The notes: generated by a model from the sequence alone, not told the origin. Counted from the first letter of the stretch, positions 1 through 8,443 are shown. The stretch: DNA of 37,158 bases from an uncultured Clostridia bacterium (GCA_944367045.1 CALVWI010000016.1:1-37158), one strand, 5' to 3'. Numbers and translations: made by a program.

Positions 1-98
1 TCGCCTACGAAGTACTCGTCGATGAGCGGCTTTAACGACGCTGCGATGTCCTCCGCCGTCACGACAGTTCCCTCTTCAAAAACGTGTTTCTCTTGCAT
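1..98 (-). CDS. Unidentified protein, N-terminal fragment (cut by window edge)
   Basis: Reading leftward on the minus strand, an ATG at 98 follows a strong AAGGAGG site five to six bases upstream. The frame stays open to the window edge, giving about 32 residues that begin MQEKHVFEEGTVVTAEDIA and continue into SLKPLIDEYFVG. The fragment is acidic and looks soluble, with no signal peptide or membrane segment. I do not recognise the family and assign no function. The gene has its own sigma-A-type promoter and a structured leader of about 170 nt ending in a terminator-like hairpin, so expression is probably set by transcription attenuation. The rest of the gene lies outside the window. Confidence 0.7.
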   Translation of the reverse strand, partial: MQEKHVFEEGTVVTAEDIAASLKPLIDEYFVG

Positions 99-268
99 CT
101 CAAATTCCTCCTTAAAAATAATAAAGCGTGCCCCAAAAGGAGACACGCTGCATTGGTATCCCCTCGAATGTGGGTACAAGCCTCCGACCGTGGAGAAAGA
201 AGAGATACAAAATGCCATTTGTGTCTCCACGGTCGTTGGGAAGAGTCCCTTCTATAAACTTGTACCCG
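99..268 (-). promoter_or_regulatory. Structured 5' leader with terminator-like hairpin (possible attenuator)
   Basis: Expected transcript start is near 268. Seen directly: a perfect 9-bp closing stem (259-267 with 172-180); inside it a perfect 11-bp stem (224-234 with 186-196) with a small inner hairpin (218-222 with 207-211); then a hairpin at 126-148 (GCGTG plus CUCC pairing with GGGG plus CACGC around a UUUU loop, one bulged U). That last hairpin is followed by a U-rich run directly before the ribosome site of the gene starting at 98. This is the layout of a transcription attenuator or riboswitch. I could not match it to T-box, SAM, TPP, FMN, lysine, purine, glycine, guanidine or tetrahydrofolate consensus motifs. 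The class is unknown. Confidence 0.6.
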
Positions 269-274
269 AAGTGT

Positions 275-303
275 AGTATAACACGATTTACCTGAAAAAT
301 CAA
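275..303 (-). promoter_or_regulatory. Sigma-A promoter of the leader RNA
   Basis: On the minus strand TTGATT (303-298) and TATACT (280-275) are separated by exactly 17 bases. The predicted start falls at the first base of the leader's closing stem, which supports both calls. Confidence 0.65.
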
Positions 304-407
304 GGCGAAAGACGAAAAATCAGGCGAAATAAAAGCGGAAAGATTTTCGCGAAAAGTCCACGTTTTCTTTATGACAAGATAAAATAAAAATTTCTCTTTG
401 AGAACGC

Positions 408-436
408 TTGTAACATCGTGCGAAACGTGGTAGAAT
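408..436 (+). promoter_or_regulatory. Sigma-A promoter of the ABC exporter operon
   Basis: TTGTAA (408-413) and TAGAAT (431-436) are separated by 17 bases. Transcription should start near 443, giving an untranslated leader of about 50 nt. This excludes a start codon at the GTG at 418, which lies inside the promoter. Confidence 0.65.
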
Positions 437-495
437 GGGGCGAAATTTTTTCGAACGCAGCTCTCCCCCGCGGGCGCGCGTTCCAAGAGGCACCT

Positions 496-2316
496 ATGGA
501 TATCTTTCGCTTCGGCATGAAGTATTGGAAAAAGTATCTGCCGCTCGACATCCTCGTCAAGGTCTTTTCGCTCGTCGCGATCATCTGCGACCTTCTTCTC
601 CCGCTCCTCTCGGCGGGCATCATCGACTATGTGCTCGCCTACGATCCCGCGGAGCCCGTCGACGAGGGCATCATCAATTTCCTCTTTGACGGCCGTCTCG
701 GCGCGCCCGCCTCGGGGGAGCTGTTCCTTCATCTCGTCCTCATCTTCGCGGGCGTGTTTCTGGTGCGCATCGTGCTTCTGTATGCGAAGAATGTCACCTT
801 CCAGTGGTGCGGTGTCTCGATGGAGTGCACGCTCCGCGCCGAGACGTATGCAAAACTTCTCGAACTCGACGGCGAGACGCTCTCACACTACAACGTGGGC
901 GAGCTCCTCACCACCATGAACCGCGACACCATCTCCTTCAAGGAGCTGTACTCGCGCATGATCCTGAATATCTTCGACTCCGTCGTCGTCATGGTGCTGT
1001 CCATCGTGACGCTCGCGATGCTCGACTGGCGGCTGCTGTTTTTGCCCGTCGCCGTCGCGCCCTTCTTCACCGTCGCGCTCGTCAAATACCTGAAACAGGC
1101 GCGCATCATCTTCCGCGAAATAAGAGAGAGCTATTCCAGTATCAACCTCACCGTACAGGAGAACATTGACGCCGTGCGCATCGTGCGCTCGTTTGCGGGT
1201 GAGGAGACGGAGATGGGAAAGTTCGACCGCGACAACGACCGCGTCTCCGCCCTCAACAAGAAGGAGGCTAAGCTCTCCGCGAAGTACAACAGCATCTTCA
1301 CGCTCTGCCAGCAGGTGGGGTATGTGGGCACCGTCGCCGTCGCGTTTGCGCTCGTTTTGAGCGGCAGCATCGCCCTCGGCGCGCTCACCGCCGCGACGAC
1401 GTACGTCACCAAGATCATCTCGCACATCATGCAGATCAGCCGCTCCTTCTACATGATGCAGAACCAGCTCGTCTCGGGCGCGCGCTTAAAGAAGTTCCTC
1501 ACCGAGGAAGGGGCCATTCACGACAGCCACTCCGCGCGCATCGCCTCGCCGAAACCCCACTTCAAGATGGAGGACGTCTCCATCACCCTCGGTGAAAAGC
1601 CCGTCTTAAAGCACATCGATCTTGATTTGCCCTACGGCAAGAAGCTGGGCGTCATGGGCGGCACGGGCAGCGGCAAGTCGGTGCTCTTGAAGAGCCTGAG
1701 CCGCATTTACGACGTGACGGCGGGGGACATCACCCTCGACGGCACGGACATCCGCGAATATTCCTTGGAGGCGCTCCGCTCGGAGTTTGCATACGTCTTT
1801 CAGGACGTGTTCCTCTTCTCCAACACGGTGGACGCCAACATCGCCTTCGCGCACCCCGACGTGCCCGAGGAGGAGGTCGTCCGTGCCACGCAGATAGCGC
1901 AGGCCGATGCGTTCGTCTCCCGCCTCGAAGCAGGGTATGAGACCATTGTGGGCGAGCGCGGCGTGGGGCTATCGGGCGGGCAGAAACAGCGCCTCTCGAT
2001 TGCGCGTGCGCTCATCAAGGGTGCGCCCGTGCTTGTCCTCGACGACGCCTCTTCCGCGCTCGACATGGCGACGGAAAAGCGCGTGCTCGACTCCATCAAA
2101 AAGCACCGCCCCGAGAGCACGCTCGTCATCGCGGCGCACCGCGTCTCCTCCGTGATGGACTGCGACGAGATCATCTACCTCAGAGACGGGGAGATCATCG
2201 AGCGCGGCACGGCGGAGGAACTCATCGCAAAGGGCGGCGCGTTTGCGGCCGTCTACCACCTGCAGACGAGCGACGGGCAGCTCGACGATTCTTCTTACGG
2301 GAGGGCGGAACTGTGA
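496..2316 (+). CDS. ABC exporter half-transporter, subunit with degenerate Walker B
   Basis: A 606-residue type I (type IV fold) ABC exporter half: an N-terminal transmembrane domain of about 330 residues, then a nucleotide-binding domain. Visible motifs are Walker A GGTGSGKS (about 388), signature LSGGQ (about 492) and Walker B LVLDDASSALD (about 512). The catalytic Glu after the Walker B Asp is replaced by Asp (517). In heterodimeric exporters such as TM287/288 and BmrCD this marks the subunit contributing the inactive ATP site. ATG 496 was chosen for its AGAGG ribosome site and because an upstream GTG in frame lies inside the promoter. The gene overlaps the next by 4 bp, so both halves should be made together. 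The substrate (drug, lipid or peptide) cannot be read from sequence. Confidence 0.92.
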   Translation: MDIFRFGMKYWKKYLPLDILVKVFSLVAIICDLLLPLLSAGIIDYVLAYDPAEPVDEGIINFLFDGRLGAPASGELFLHLVLIFAGVFLVRIVLLYAKNVTFQWCGVSMECTLRAETYAKLLELDGETLSHYNVGELLTTMNRDTISFKELYSRMILNIFDSVVVMVLSIVTLAMLDWRLLFLPVAVAPFFTVALVKYLKQARIIFREIRESYSSINLTVQENIDAVRIVRSFAGEETEMGKFDRDNDRVSALNKKEAKLSAKYNSIFTLCQQVGYVGTVAVAFALVLSGSIALGALTAATTYVTKIISHIMQISRSFYMMQNQLVSGARLKKFLTEEGAIHDSHSARIASPKPHFKMEDVSITLGEKPVLKHIDLDLPYGKKLGVMGGTGSGKSVLLKSLSRIYDVTAGDITLDGTDIREYSLEALRSEFAYVFQDVFLFSNTVDANIAFAHPDVPEEEVVRATQIAQADAFVSRLEAGYETIVGERGVGLSGGQKQRLSIARALIKGAPVLVLDDASSALDMATEKRVLDSIKKHRPESTLVIAAHRVSSVMDCDEIIYLRDGEIIERGTAEELIAKGGAFAAVYHLQTSDGQLDDSSYGRAEL

Positions 2317-4088
2317 AGCGCAATACCTACTTCATGGACGAGGAAGTCAAGGCCGATAAGGTCGACGTCAAGTACTTAAAGCGCATCCTCTTGCGCATCG
2401 TCCCCTATAAGAAGCTGTTCTTAACGGCGCTGCTGCTGCTCGTCGTGTCGTCCGTTCTCTCCCTGCTGCCGCCCGCGGTCATTCGGCTCGTCATCAACAC
2501 CGTCATCCCGATGGAAGAGGGACGCATGCGCGCCTTTGCGCTCTGCATGGCGGGGCTCGCGGTCATCGGGCTTCTCACGGCCATTCTTCCGTACTTCTAC
2601 CGCTCTATCATGGGCACGGTGGGGCACAGCGTGATCGCAGACCTGCGCCGCGAGATCTTCGCGCATTTGCAGGAGCTGCCCTTCGAGTACTACGACACCC
2701 GTCCTGCGGGCAAGATCTCCATTCGCGTCACCGAGTACATCAACGAGCTTGCGGACTTCCTCACCTCGTATCTTCTCGACGCCATCGTGGACGTTCTCAA
2801 GATCGTCGTCGCGACCATTTTGATGCTTTGCATCAGCCCGCTCTTGACGGCGGTCGTGTATGCGGCGCTCATTCCGCTCACCGTCTCGGTGCTGCTCATC
2901 AAGCGCGCCGTGCGAAAGCTCTTCCGCACCCACCGCGCCAAGAACAGCAACCGCAACGCCTTCATCGTCGAGTCCATCATGGGCGAGAAGGTCATCAAGA
3001 ACTACAACCGCTCGGACTACAATCAGAAGGTCTACTACGATCTCCAGGAAGACAGCTTCAAGACGTGGATGAAGATCGTGCGTCGCAACGAGCTGAATGC
3101 GCCCGTCTCGGAGTTCTTCTGGAACGCGGGCACGCTCGCGCTGTATGCCGTCGCGTTCGCCCTCATGTCGGGCGGGGATATGACGATCGCCGGCACCGTC
3201 ATCGCGTTTTCGCTCTACATGGGCCTGTGCTCGGAGCCCCTCCTTCAGATCACCGCCATTTTGCAGCAGCTCGCGCAGGTCTCGGCGAATTTGGAGCGCA
3301 TCTACGAGACCATCGACACCCCCGTCTCCATTGCGGACAAAAGGGGCGCCGCCGTCCTCAAAGACGTCGAGGGCAAAGTCGACTTCAACGACGTCACCTT
3401 CGGCTATGAGCCCGAGATCCACGTCCTCGAACACTTCGATCTCCACGTCCGCCCCGGCGAGAAGATCGCGCTCGTCGGCCCCACGGGCGCGGGCAAGACG
3501 ACGGTCATCAACCTTTTGACGCGCTTTTACGACGTGGGGGAGGGGAGCGTCATGGTGGACGGCCACGACGTCAGAGACGTCACCCTCCATTCTCTCCGCA
3601 AGGAGATCGGCGTCCTCATGCAGGAGCCCTGCCTCTTCCGCGGGACGCTCATCGACAATATCCGCTACGGCACCCCCGAAGCGACGGACGAAGAGTGCAT
3701 CGCGGCCGCGGGGAAAATTTTCGCCGACCGCGTGGCGGCGCGCTTTCCCGAGGGGTTCTATTCGGAGATCGGCGAGCGCGGCGAGGGCCTCTCGGCGGGC
3801 GAAAAGCAGCTCATCAGCTTTGCGCGCATCGTCCTCAAAAACCCCCGCATCATCATCTTGGACGAGGCGACGAGCTCCATTGACTCGGAGACCGAGCTTT
3901 TGATCCAAGGCGCGCTCGACACCATCCTCGAGGGCAAGACGGCGTTCATCGTCGCCCACCGTCTCTCGACCATCCGCAAGGCCGACCGCATTCTCTACAT
4001 CGCCGACAAGGGCATCGCCGAGGAGGGCTCGCATGAAGAGCTCATGGCAAAGAAGGGCAGATATTATGCCCTCAATATGCGGCGATAA
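2313..4088 (+). CDS. ABC exporter half-transporter, catalytically complete Walker B subunit
   Basis: A 591-residue partner half-transporter starting at a GTG that overlaps the previous stop, with a GGGAGGGCGG ribosome site. It has an N-terminal transmembrane domain and a C-terminal ATPase domain with Walker A GPTGAGKT (about 389), signature LSAGE in place of LSGGQ (about 493) and Walker B with normal Asp-Glu (IILDEATSSID, 517-518). In the assembled pair, its altered signature should face the degenerate Walker B of the upstream subunit. One composite site would then be weakened on both sides, while the other keeps Glu plus LSGGQ. That agreement supports a true heterodimer. The substrate is unknown. 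Confidence 0.92.
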   Translation: MKRNTYFMDEEVKADKVDVKYLKRILLRIVPYKKLFLTALLLLVVSSVLSLLPPAVIRLVINTVIPMEEGRMRAFALCMAGLAVIGLLTAILPYFYRSIMGTVGHSVIADLRREIFAHLQELPFEYYDTRPAGKISIRVTEYINELADFLTSYLLDAIVDVLKIVVATILMLCISPLLTAVVYAALIPLTVSVLLIKRAVRKLFRTHRAKNSNRNAFIVESIMGEKVIKNYNRSDYNQKVYYDLQEDSFKTWMKIVRRNELNAPVSEFFWNAGTLALYAVAFALMSGGDMTIAGTVIAFSLYMGLCSEPLLQITAILQQLAQVSANLERIYETIDTPVSIADKRGAAVLKDVEGKVDFNDVTFGYEPEIHVLEHFDLHVRPGEKIALVGPTGAGKTTVINLLTRFYDVGEGSVMVDGHDVRDVTLHSLRKEIGVLMQEPCLFRGTLIDNIRYGTPEATDEECIAAAGKIFADRVAARFPEGFYSEIGERGEGLSAGEKQLISFARIVLKNPRIIILDEATSSIDSETELLIQGALDTILEGKTAFIVAHRLSTIRKADRILYIADKGIAEEGSHEELMAKKGRYYALNMRR

Positions 4089-4099
4089 GGGGAAAGAGG

Positions 4100-4128
4100 T
4101 TGACATTTCCCGCCCCGAAGAGTAAAAT
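4100..4128 (+). promoter_or_regulatory. Sigma-A promoter of the Mrp gene
   Basis: Perfect TTGACA (4100-4105), 17-bp spacer, TAAAAT (4123-4128). It lies between the exporter stop and the Mrp gene, so Mrp is an independent transcription unit. Confidence 0.75.
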
Positions 4129-4158
4129 GGGGCAGAATAAAACAGGATGGGTGAAATT

Positions 4159-5007
4159 ATGGCAGAATGTACGCATGACTGCTCCTCGTGCAGCAGCAAC
4201 TGTTCTTCGCGCGACGCGAAGTCCTTTATAAAGCCCCTCCACCCCGACGCGAAGGTCAAGCGCGTCGTCGCCGTCGCAAGCGGCAAGGGGGGAGTGGGGA
4301 AGTCGCTCGTCACGGCGCTCCTTGCCGCCCATGCGGGCAAGCTCGGCAACCGCGTCGCCGTCCTCGATGCCGACATCACGGGCCCCTCGATCCCCAAGAT
4401 GTTCGGCGTGCATGACCGTGCCCGCGGCACCGAGGGGGAAATTTACCCCATCGTCTCCAAGAACGGCACGCAGCTCATGTCGATGAACTCCCTTCTCGAC
4501 AGCGAGGACACGCCCGTCATCTGGCGCGGTTCGCTCATCGCGGGCGCGGCGCAGCAGTTCTGGACGGACGTCGTGTGGGACGACGTCGATATCATGTTCA
4601 TCGACATGCCCCCGGGAACGGGCGACGTGCCCCTCACCGTCTTTCAGAGCATTCCCTTGAGCGGCGTCGTCATCGTCACCACCCCGCAGGACCTCGTGGA
4701 GATGATCGTGAAAAAGGCCGTCAACATGGCCGAGATGATGAACGTGCCCGTTTTGGGCCTCGTGGAGAACATGAGCTATCTCACTTGCCCCTGCTGCGGG
4801 CAGAAGATCGAGCCCTTCGGTGCGAGCAAGGCGGCGGCGCTCGCCTTAGAGCATCACATTCCCGCGACGGCGCGCATTCCCATCAAGCCCGAGTACGCGC
4901 AGCTTGCCGACGAAGGCATGATCGAGTTCGCCGACACCGACCCCCTGAAGGAGATCTACTCCGTCATCGCGTCCTCGCGCGAGATCACGCGCGGCACGGC
5001 GGAATAA
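4159..5007 (+). CDS. Mrp/NBP35-family Fe-S cluster carrier ATPase
   Basis: A cytosolic P-loop ATPase of the Mrp/ApbC/NBP35 family, which binds and transfers 4Fe-4S clusters to apo-proteins. Counting from ATG 4159 the protein has 282 residues: a Cys-rich N-terminus (MAECTHDCSSCSSNC), the deviant Walker A GKGGVGKS at 42-49, the DADITGPSIPKMFG segment, the MPPGTGD motif and a C-terminal CPCC at 210-213 that supplies the cluster CxxC. An upstream in-frame ATG at 4147 is possible. I prefer 4159 because it gives the N-terminus usual in clostridial relatives and has GGGTGA nearby. It is followed by a strong terminator shared with the convergent DUF1508 gene. Confidence 0.9.
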   Translation: MAECTHDCSSCSSNCSSRDAKSFIKPLHPDAKVKRVVAVASGKGGVGKSLVTALLAAHAGKLGNRVAVLDADITGPSIPKMFGVHDRARGTEGEIYPIVSKNGTQLMSMNSLLDSEDTPVIWRGSLIAGAAQQFWTDVVWDDVDIMFIDMPPGTGDVPLTVFQSIPLSGVVIVTTPQDLVEMIVKKAVNMAEMMNVPVLGLVENMSYLTCPCCGQKIEPFGASKAAALALEHHIPATARIPIKPEYAQLADEGMIEFADTDPLKEIYSVIASSREITRGTAE

Positions 5008-5027
5008 GCGGCAAAGCGCAAATAAAA

Positions 5028-5068
5028 GCGCCGCGGCGGTCCCAAAGGACCGCCGCGGCGCGTCTTTC
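5028..5068. terminator. Bidirectional terminator between mrp and the DUF1508 gene
   Basis: A perfect 15-bp GC-rich stem (5028-5042 with 5047-5061) with a CAAA loop. Plus-strand transcripts see GTCTTTCTC after it. Minus-strand transcripts see TTTTATTT. It sits between the two convergent stop codons. Confidence 0.85.
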
Positions 5069-5077
5069 TCAAAAATT

Positions 5078-5671
5078 TCAGTCCGCGACTTCGACGGGCG
5101 CAGTCGCTGCAAAGCGGCGGGTGGACTCCACCGCGCTCTCACAGCCCGAACGCGTGTTGTAGTCCGCGCTGAAGGCCAAAAGTTTTCCGTTCGCGTTGAG
5201 AAGCTGGAAGATGAAGTCTCCCATCTTCGTCTCGATGATGCGGAAATTGCCCTTCTGAATGTTGTTTTTGTACGTCTCGATGCCGCCCTTCGCGCCCGAG
5301 AGCGTCGTGTAGTGCCCGCCCGTGAGCATCTTCTCCCCGTTGGAGGCGCGCAGTTCGAAGGTGTACCCGCCGTTCAAGGGCGAGATCACCCACTTGCCGC
5401 TGTAGCCCTTCGCCGCGGGCTTTTCGGCGGCCTTGGGAGCGGGCTTTTCGGCCTTCTTCTCCGCTGCCTTTGCCTTGGGCACGGACTTCTCCGCCTTGAC
5501 GGGCGCGGGCGTTTCCTGAGGCTTTTCGACGGGAGCGGCTTTGACGGGCGCAGCCTTCTCGGGAGCTTTCTCCGCGGCCTTCGTCTTGGCGGGCTTTGCG
5601 GCCTTGGCGGGCTGCTTGTCGTCCTCCTTGAGCGGTTTTATCTTGACTTTGACTTCGGGTTGCTTCTTCAT
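5078..5671 (-). CDS. DUF1508 (YegP-like) tandem-repeat protein with Lys/Ala/Pro-rich N-terminal tail
   Basis: A 197-residue protein in two parts. Residues 1 to about 88 are low complexity, almost only Lys, Ala, Pro, Glu and Val with recurring AAEKA/KPAPK-like units, strongly basic and predicted disordered. Residues 90-190 hold two DUF1508 repeats, about 'GKWVIS..GGYTFELRASNGE' and 'GNFRII..GDFIFQLLNANGK'. The family includes E. coli YegP and its function is unknown. The tail resembles bacterial H1-like nucleic-acid-binding tails, but binding is inference. The start at 5671 has a good AAGGAGG site and its own promoter, divergent from the flavoprotein gene. Confidence 0.85.
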   Translation of the reverse strand: MKKQPEVKVKIKPLKEDDKQPAKAAKPAKTKAAEKAPEKAAPVKAAPVEKPQETPAPVKAEKSVPKAKAAEKKAEKPAPKAAEKPAAKGYSGKWVISPLNGGYTFELRASNGEKMLTGGHYTTLSGAKGGIETYKNNIQKGNFRIIETKMGDFIFQLLNANGKLLAFSADYNTRSGCESAVESTRRFAATAPVEVAD

Positions 5672-5721
5672 GAGGACCTCCTTCGGGGCATTTGCCCGTA
5701 TCTTCTGTCGTTTTCAAGCAC

Positions 5722-5750
5722 ATTGTACCACAAAAAGTGCGCCCTGTCAA
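5722..5750 (-). promoter_or_regulatory. Sigma-A promoter of the DUF1508 gene
   Basis: Minus strand: TTGACA (5750-5745), 17-bp spacer, TACAAT (5727-5722). Its -35 box lies 4 bp from the -35 box of the divergent promoter at 5755-5783, so polymerases on the two would compete for space. Confidence 0.75.
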
Positions 5751-5754
5751 TCCA

Positions 5755-5783
5755 TTGACAAATTTTTTCATTTGCTGTAAAAT
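5755..5783 (+). promoter_or_regulatory. Sigma-A promoter giving a leaderless mRNA for the flavoprotein gene
   Basis: TTGACA (5755-5760), 17-bp spacer, TAAAAT (5778-5783). The ATG at 5790 lies only 6 bases past the -10 box, so the transcript should begin at or next to the start codon. No Shine-Dalgarno sequence precedes the ATG. Confidence 0.75.
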
Positions 5784-5789
5784 GATTTC

Positions 5790-6935
5790 ATGAACAACAT
5801 CGCCATCATCGGCGGGGGAGCCGCGGGGCTCTCGGCCGCCGTCAACTTAAAACGGGCGGGGAGAGAGGTCACCCTCTTCGAACGGGGCGACCGCCTCGGC
5901 CGCAAGCTCTCCGCAACGGGCAACGGGCAGGGGAACGTCACCAACGTCCACATGGGCGTGGAGCACTACCACACGGACGACGAACCCCTGCTCGCCCGCG
6001 CCCTTGCGCGCTTCGGGGAAAAGGAGACGGTTGAATTTCTCTCCTCGCTCGGGGGCGTGTTTTTGCCCGATGCGCGCGGCAGGGTGTACCCCGCGGGAAG
6101 GCAGGCGTCCGCCGTCACCGACCTCTTCCGCCGCGAACTCGAGCGGCTTCAAGCCGATGTCCGATTGAATTCGCAAGTCACCGCGCTTGCCCGTACGAAG
6201 GGGGGCTTTTCTCTCACGACGGCGGCGGGCAAGGAGACGTTCTCCGCGGTCATTCTCGCGGCGGGCGGGTGCGCCGCGCCCAACTTCGGCACGGACGGCT
6301 CGGCGTTCGCGCTTGCAAAGGGGCTGGGGCATACCGTGCTGCCCCTGTCTCCCGTCCTTGTGCAGCTCAAGACCGACCCCGGGGAAGTGCGCGGGCTCAA
6401 GGGCATCCGCGTGGACGCCTCCCTCACCGTGAAGCGGAAGGGGAGACCGCTCGGCACCTTCCGCGGTGACGTCCTCTTCACCGAGAGCGGCCTTTCAGGC
6501 GACGCCGTGTTCCGCGCCTCGTCGTATGCCATGGCGGGCGATGAGATCGAGATCGACCTCTTGCCCGACGTCTCCCGCGAACAGCTCGAAAGCGCCCTTC
6601 AAAAGGGGGAGGGCGCGGACTGCCTTTTATGCGTCGTCAACAACGGCCTCGGCCGCCTTCTTTGGAAGCGGTGCGGGGGAGACAAGCGGCGGCTGCTCGC
6701 CCTTTTAAAGGCCTTCCCCGTCACCGTGAAGGGAACGCTCGGGTTTGCGTACGCGCAGGCGACGCGCGGCGGCGTGCCCCTCAAGGAGGTCACGGAAAGC
6801 CTTGAAAGCCGCCTCGTTCCCAACTTGTTCTTTGCGGGGGAGATGCTCAACGTGGACGGCGACTGCGGCGGCTACAACCTGCAGTGGGCGTTTACGTCCG
6901 CACATCTCGTTTCGGAGGCCATCTCATGCCGATAG
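5790..6935 (+). CDS. FAD-dependent oxidoreductase, BaiN/HI0933 family
   Basis: A 381-residue flavoprotein beginning with the dinucleotide-binding motif IIGGGAAGLSAAV, followed by FERGDRLGRKLSATGNGQGN and, near the C-terminus, FAGEMLNVDGDCGGYNLQWA. These are hallmarks of the HI0933/BaiN family. BaiN was linked to bile-acid dehydroxylation in a clostridium, but most members have no proven substrate. I assign only FAD-dependent redox activity. Translation probably starts on a leaderless mRNA. The gene overlaps the next flavoprotein gene by 10 bp, so the two are cotranscribed and possibly translationally coupled. Confidence 0.88.
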   Translation: MNNIAIIGGGAAGLSAAVNLKRAGREVTLFERGDRLGRKLSATGNGQGNVTNVHMGVEHYHTDDEPLLARALARFGEKETVEFLSSLGGVFLPDARGRVYPAGRQASAVTDLFRRELERLQADVRLNSQVTALARTKGGFSLTTAAGKETFSAVILAAGGCAAPNFGTDGSAFALAKGLGHTVLPLSPVLVQLKTDPGEVRGLKGIRVDASLTVKRKGRPLGTFRGDVLFTESGLSGDAVFRASSYAMAGDEIEIDLLPDVSREQLESALQKGEGADCLLCVVNNGLGRLLWKRCGGDKRRLLALLKAFPVTVKGTLGFAYAQATRGGVPLKEVTESLESRLVPNLFFAGEMLNVDGDCGGYNLQWAFTSAHLVSEAISCR

Positions 6936-8443
6936 TCTATCACAATCTCACGCTCCGCCCCGGGAAGAAGGAGACGGAGCTTGTAAAACTCTGCGAGCGC
7001 AAGCTGCACGGCCCCTGCCGCTACTTCCGCATTTTGAAGAAGTCGCTCGACGCGCGCGACAAGGGTAACATCAAGTGGGTGTACTCGGTGGAGTGCTCCA
7101 CTCGCCCTGAACAGCCCCCCGTGCGCACCTACGCCCGCATCACCCGCCCTGCCCCCAAGGTATTCATCGCGGGAGCGGGCCCCTGCGGCCTCTTCTGCGC
7201 CCTGCGGCTCATTCGGCACGGCATGCAGCCCGTCCTCTTGGAGCGCGGCAAGCCCGTCGAGGAGCGCGCCGAGGACATCGCCCGCTTCTTTGAGACGGGC
7301 ACGCTCGACCCCGACAGCAACGTGCAGTTCGGCGAGGGCGGCGCGGGGACGTTCTCGGACGGCAAGCTCTACACGCAGACGAACAGCGCCTTTCACCGCG
7401 AGATCTTGGAGACCTTCGTGGAATTCGGCGCGCCCGAAGAAATTGCCTATCTCGGGCGCCCGCACATCGGGAGCGATAAACTGCGCTCCGTCATCGCCAA
7501 CATGCGGCGGTATATCTTGGAGCACGGCGGGGAAATTCGGTACAATTCCAAGCTCGACGACGTGCGCGTGGAAAACGGGGAACTCAAAGAAATTTCCGTC
7601 AACGGCGCGTGGGAGGAGGCGCACCTTCTCGTTCTCGCCGTCGGCCACAGCGCAAGGGATACCTTTGAGATGCTGCTCTCCCGCGGCTTTCAAATGGAGG
7701 GCAAGGACTTTGCCGTTGGGGTGCGCATCGAGCACCTGCAGGCGCGCATCGGGCGGGCGCAGTACGGTCAGGGGTACGCCGCGCTTCCCGCCGCCGACTA
7801 CAAGCTCGTCTCGCACGCCTCGGAGCGGGCGGTGTTCACCTTCTGCATGTGCCCCGGGGGCGTCGTCATTCCCGCCGCGAGCGAGGAGGGGGGCGTCGTC
7901 GTCAACGGCATGAGCAACTACGCCCGCGACGAGCGCAACGCGAACTCCGCGCTCGTCGTGCAGGTGAGGCGGGAGGACTTCGGCGAGGGCGCGCTCGCAG
8001 GCGTCGCCTTTCAGAGGAAGATCGAGCGCGCGGCATACGAGGCGGCGGGCGGCGGGTATCTCGCGCCCGTGCAGCTCGTGGGGGACTTCCTCGCAAAGAA
8101 GGAGAGCTATTACTTCGGCGAGGTCAAGCCGTCCTATGCGCGCGGCACCGCGTTCGCGCCCGTCGACGCCTATCTCCCGCCCGCGGTCACATCTTCCCTC
8201 CGCGCCGCCATTCCCGATATGGACCTCCGCCTCTCGGGGTTCGCCTCTCCCGAGGCGGTCTTGACGGGCGTGGAGTCGCGCACCAGCTCCCCCGTGCGCA
8301 TTGTGCGGGGAGAGAGCCTCGAGGCCGTGGGCGTTTCGGGCGTGTATCCTGCGGGCGAGGGCTGCGGGTATGCGGGCGGCATCACCTCGGCGGCTGCCGA
8401 CGGGCTGCGCATCGCCTCTGCCATCGCGGAGCGCTATCTTTAA
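6926..8443 (+). CDS. FAD-dependent dehydrogenase, COG2509 type
   Basis: A 505-residue protein of the uncharacterised COG2509 FAD-dependent dehydrogenases. Residues 1 to about 75 form an N-terminal domain (PIVYHNLTLRPGKKE...). The FAD-binding motif VFIAGAGPCGLFCAL follows, then the family pattern NVQFGEGGAGTFSDGKL and a C-terminal GEGCGYAGGITSAAADG. The start at 6926 was chosen over an in-frame GTG at 6884 because a GGAGG site precedes it and the family begins with this MPIVYHN-like sequence. It shares a transcript with the upstream BaiN-like gene, which suggests a joint redox role. The substrate is unknown. Confidence 0.88.
   Translation: MPIVYHNLTLRPGKKETELVKLCERKLHGPCRYFRILKKSLDARDKGNIKWVYSVECSTRPEQPPVRTYARITRPAPKVFIAGAGPCGLFCALRLIRHGMQPVLLERGKPVEERAEDIARFFETGTLDPDSNVQFGEGGAGTFSDGKLYTQTNSAFHREILETFVEFGAPEEIAYLGRPHIGSDKLRSVIANMRRYILEHGGEIRYNSKLDDVRVENGELKEISVNGAWEEAHLLVLAVGHSARDTFEMLLSRGFQMEGKDFAVGVRIEHLQARIGRAQYGQGYAALPAADYKLVSHASERAVFTFCMCPGGVVIPAASEEGGVVVNGMSNYARDERNANSALVVQVRREDFGEGALAGVAFQRKIERAAYEAAGGGYLAPVQLVGDFLAKKESYYFGEVKPSYARGTAFAPVDAYLPPAVTSSLRAAIPDMDLRLSGFASPEAVLTGVESRTSSPVRIVRGESLEAVGVSGVYPAGEGCGYAGGITSAAADGLRIASAIAERYL

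Noticed and set aside
99..268. T-box or a known riboswitch class in the left-edge leader
   Set aside because: No T-box sequence (UGGNACCGCG type) or known aptamer consensus could be matched by eye. It is left as an unassigned leader.
2421..4430. 669-codon minus-strand frame opposite the second ABC subunit and Mrp
   Set aside because: It spans two recognised genes and a promoter and has no family-like motifs or ribosome site.
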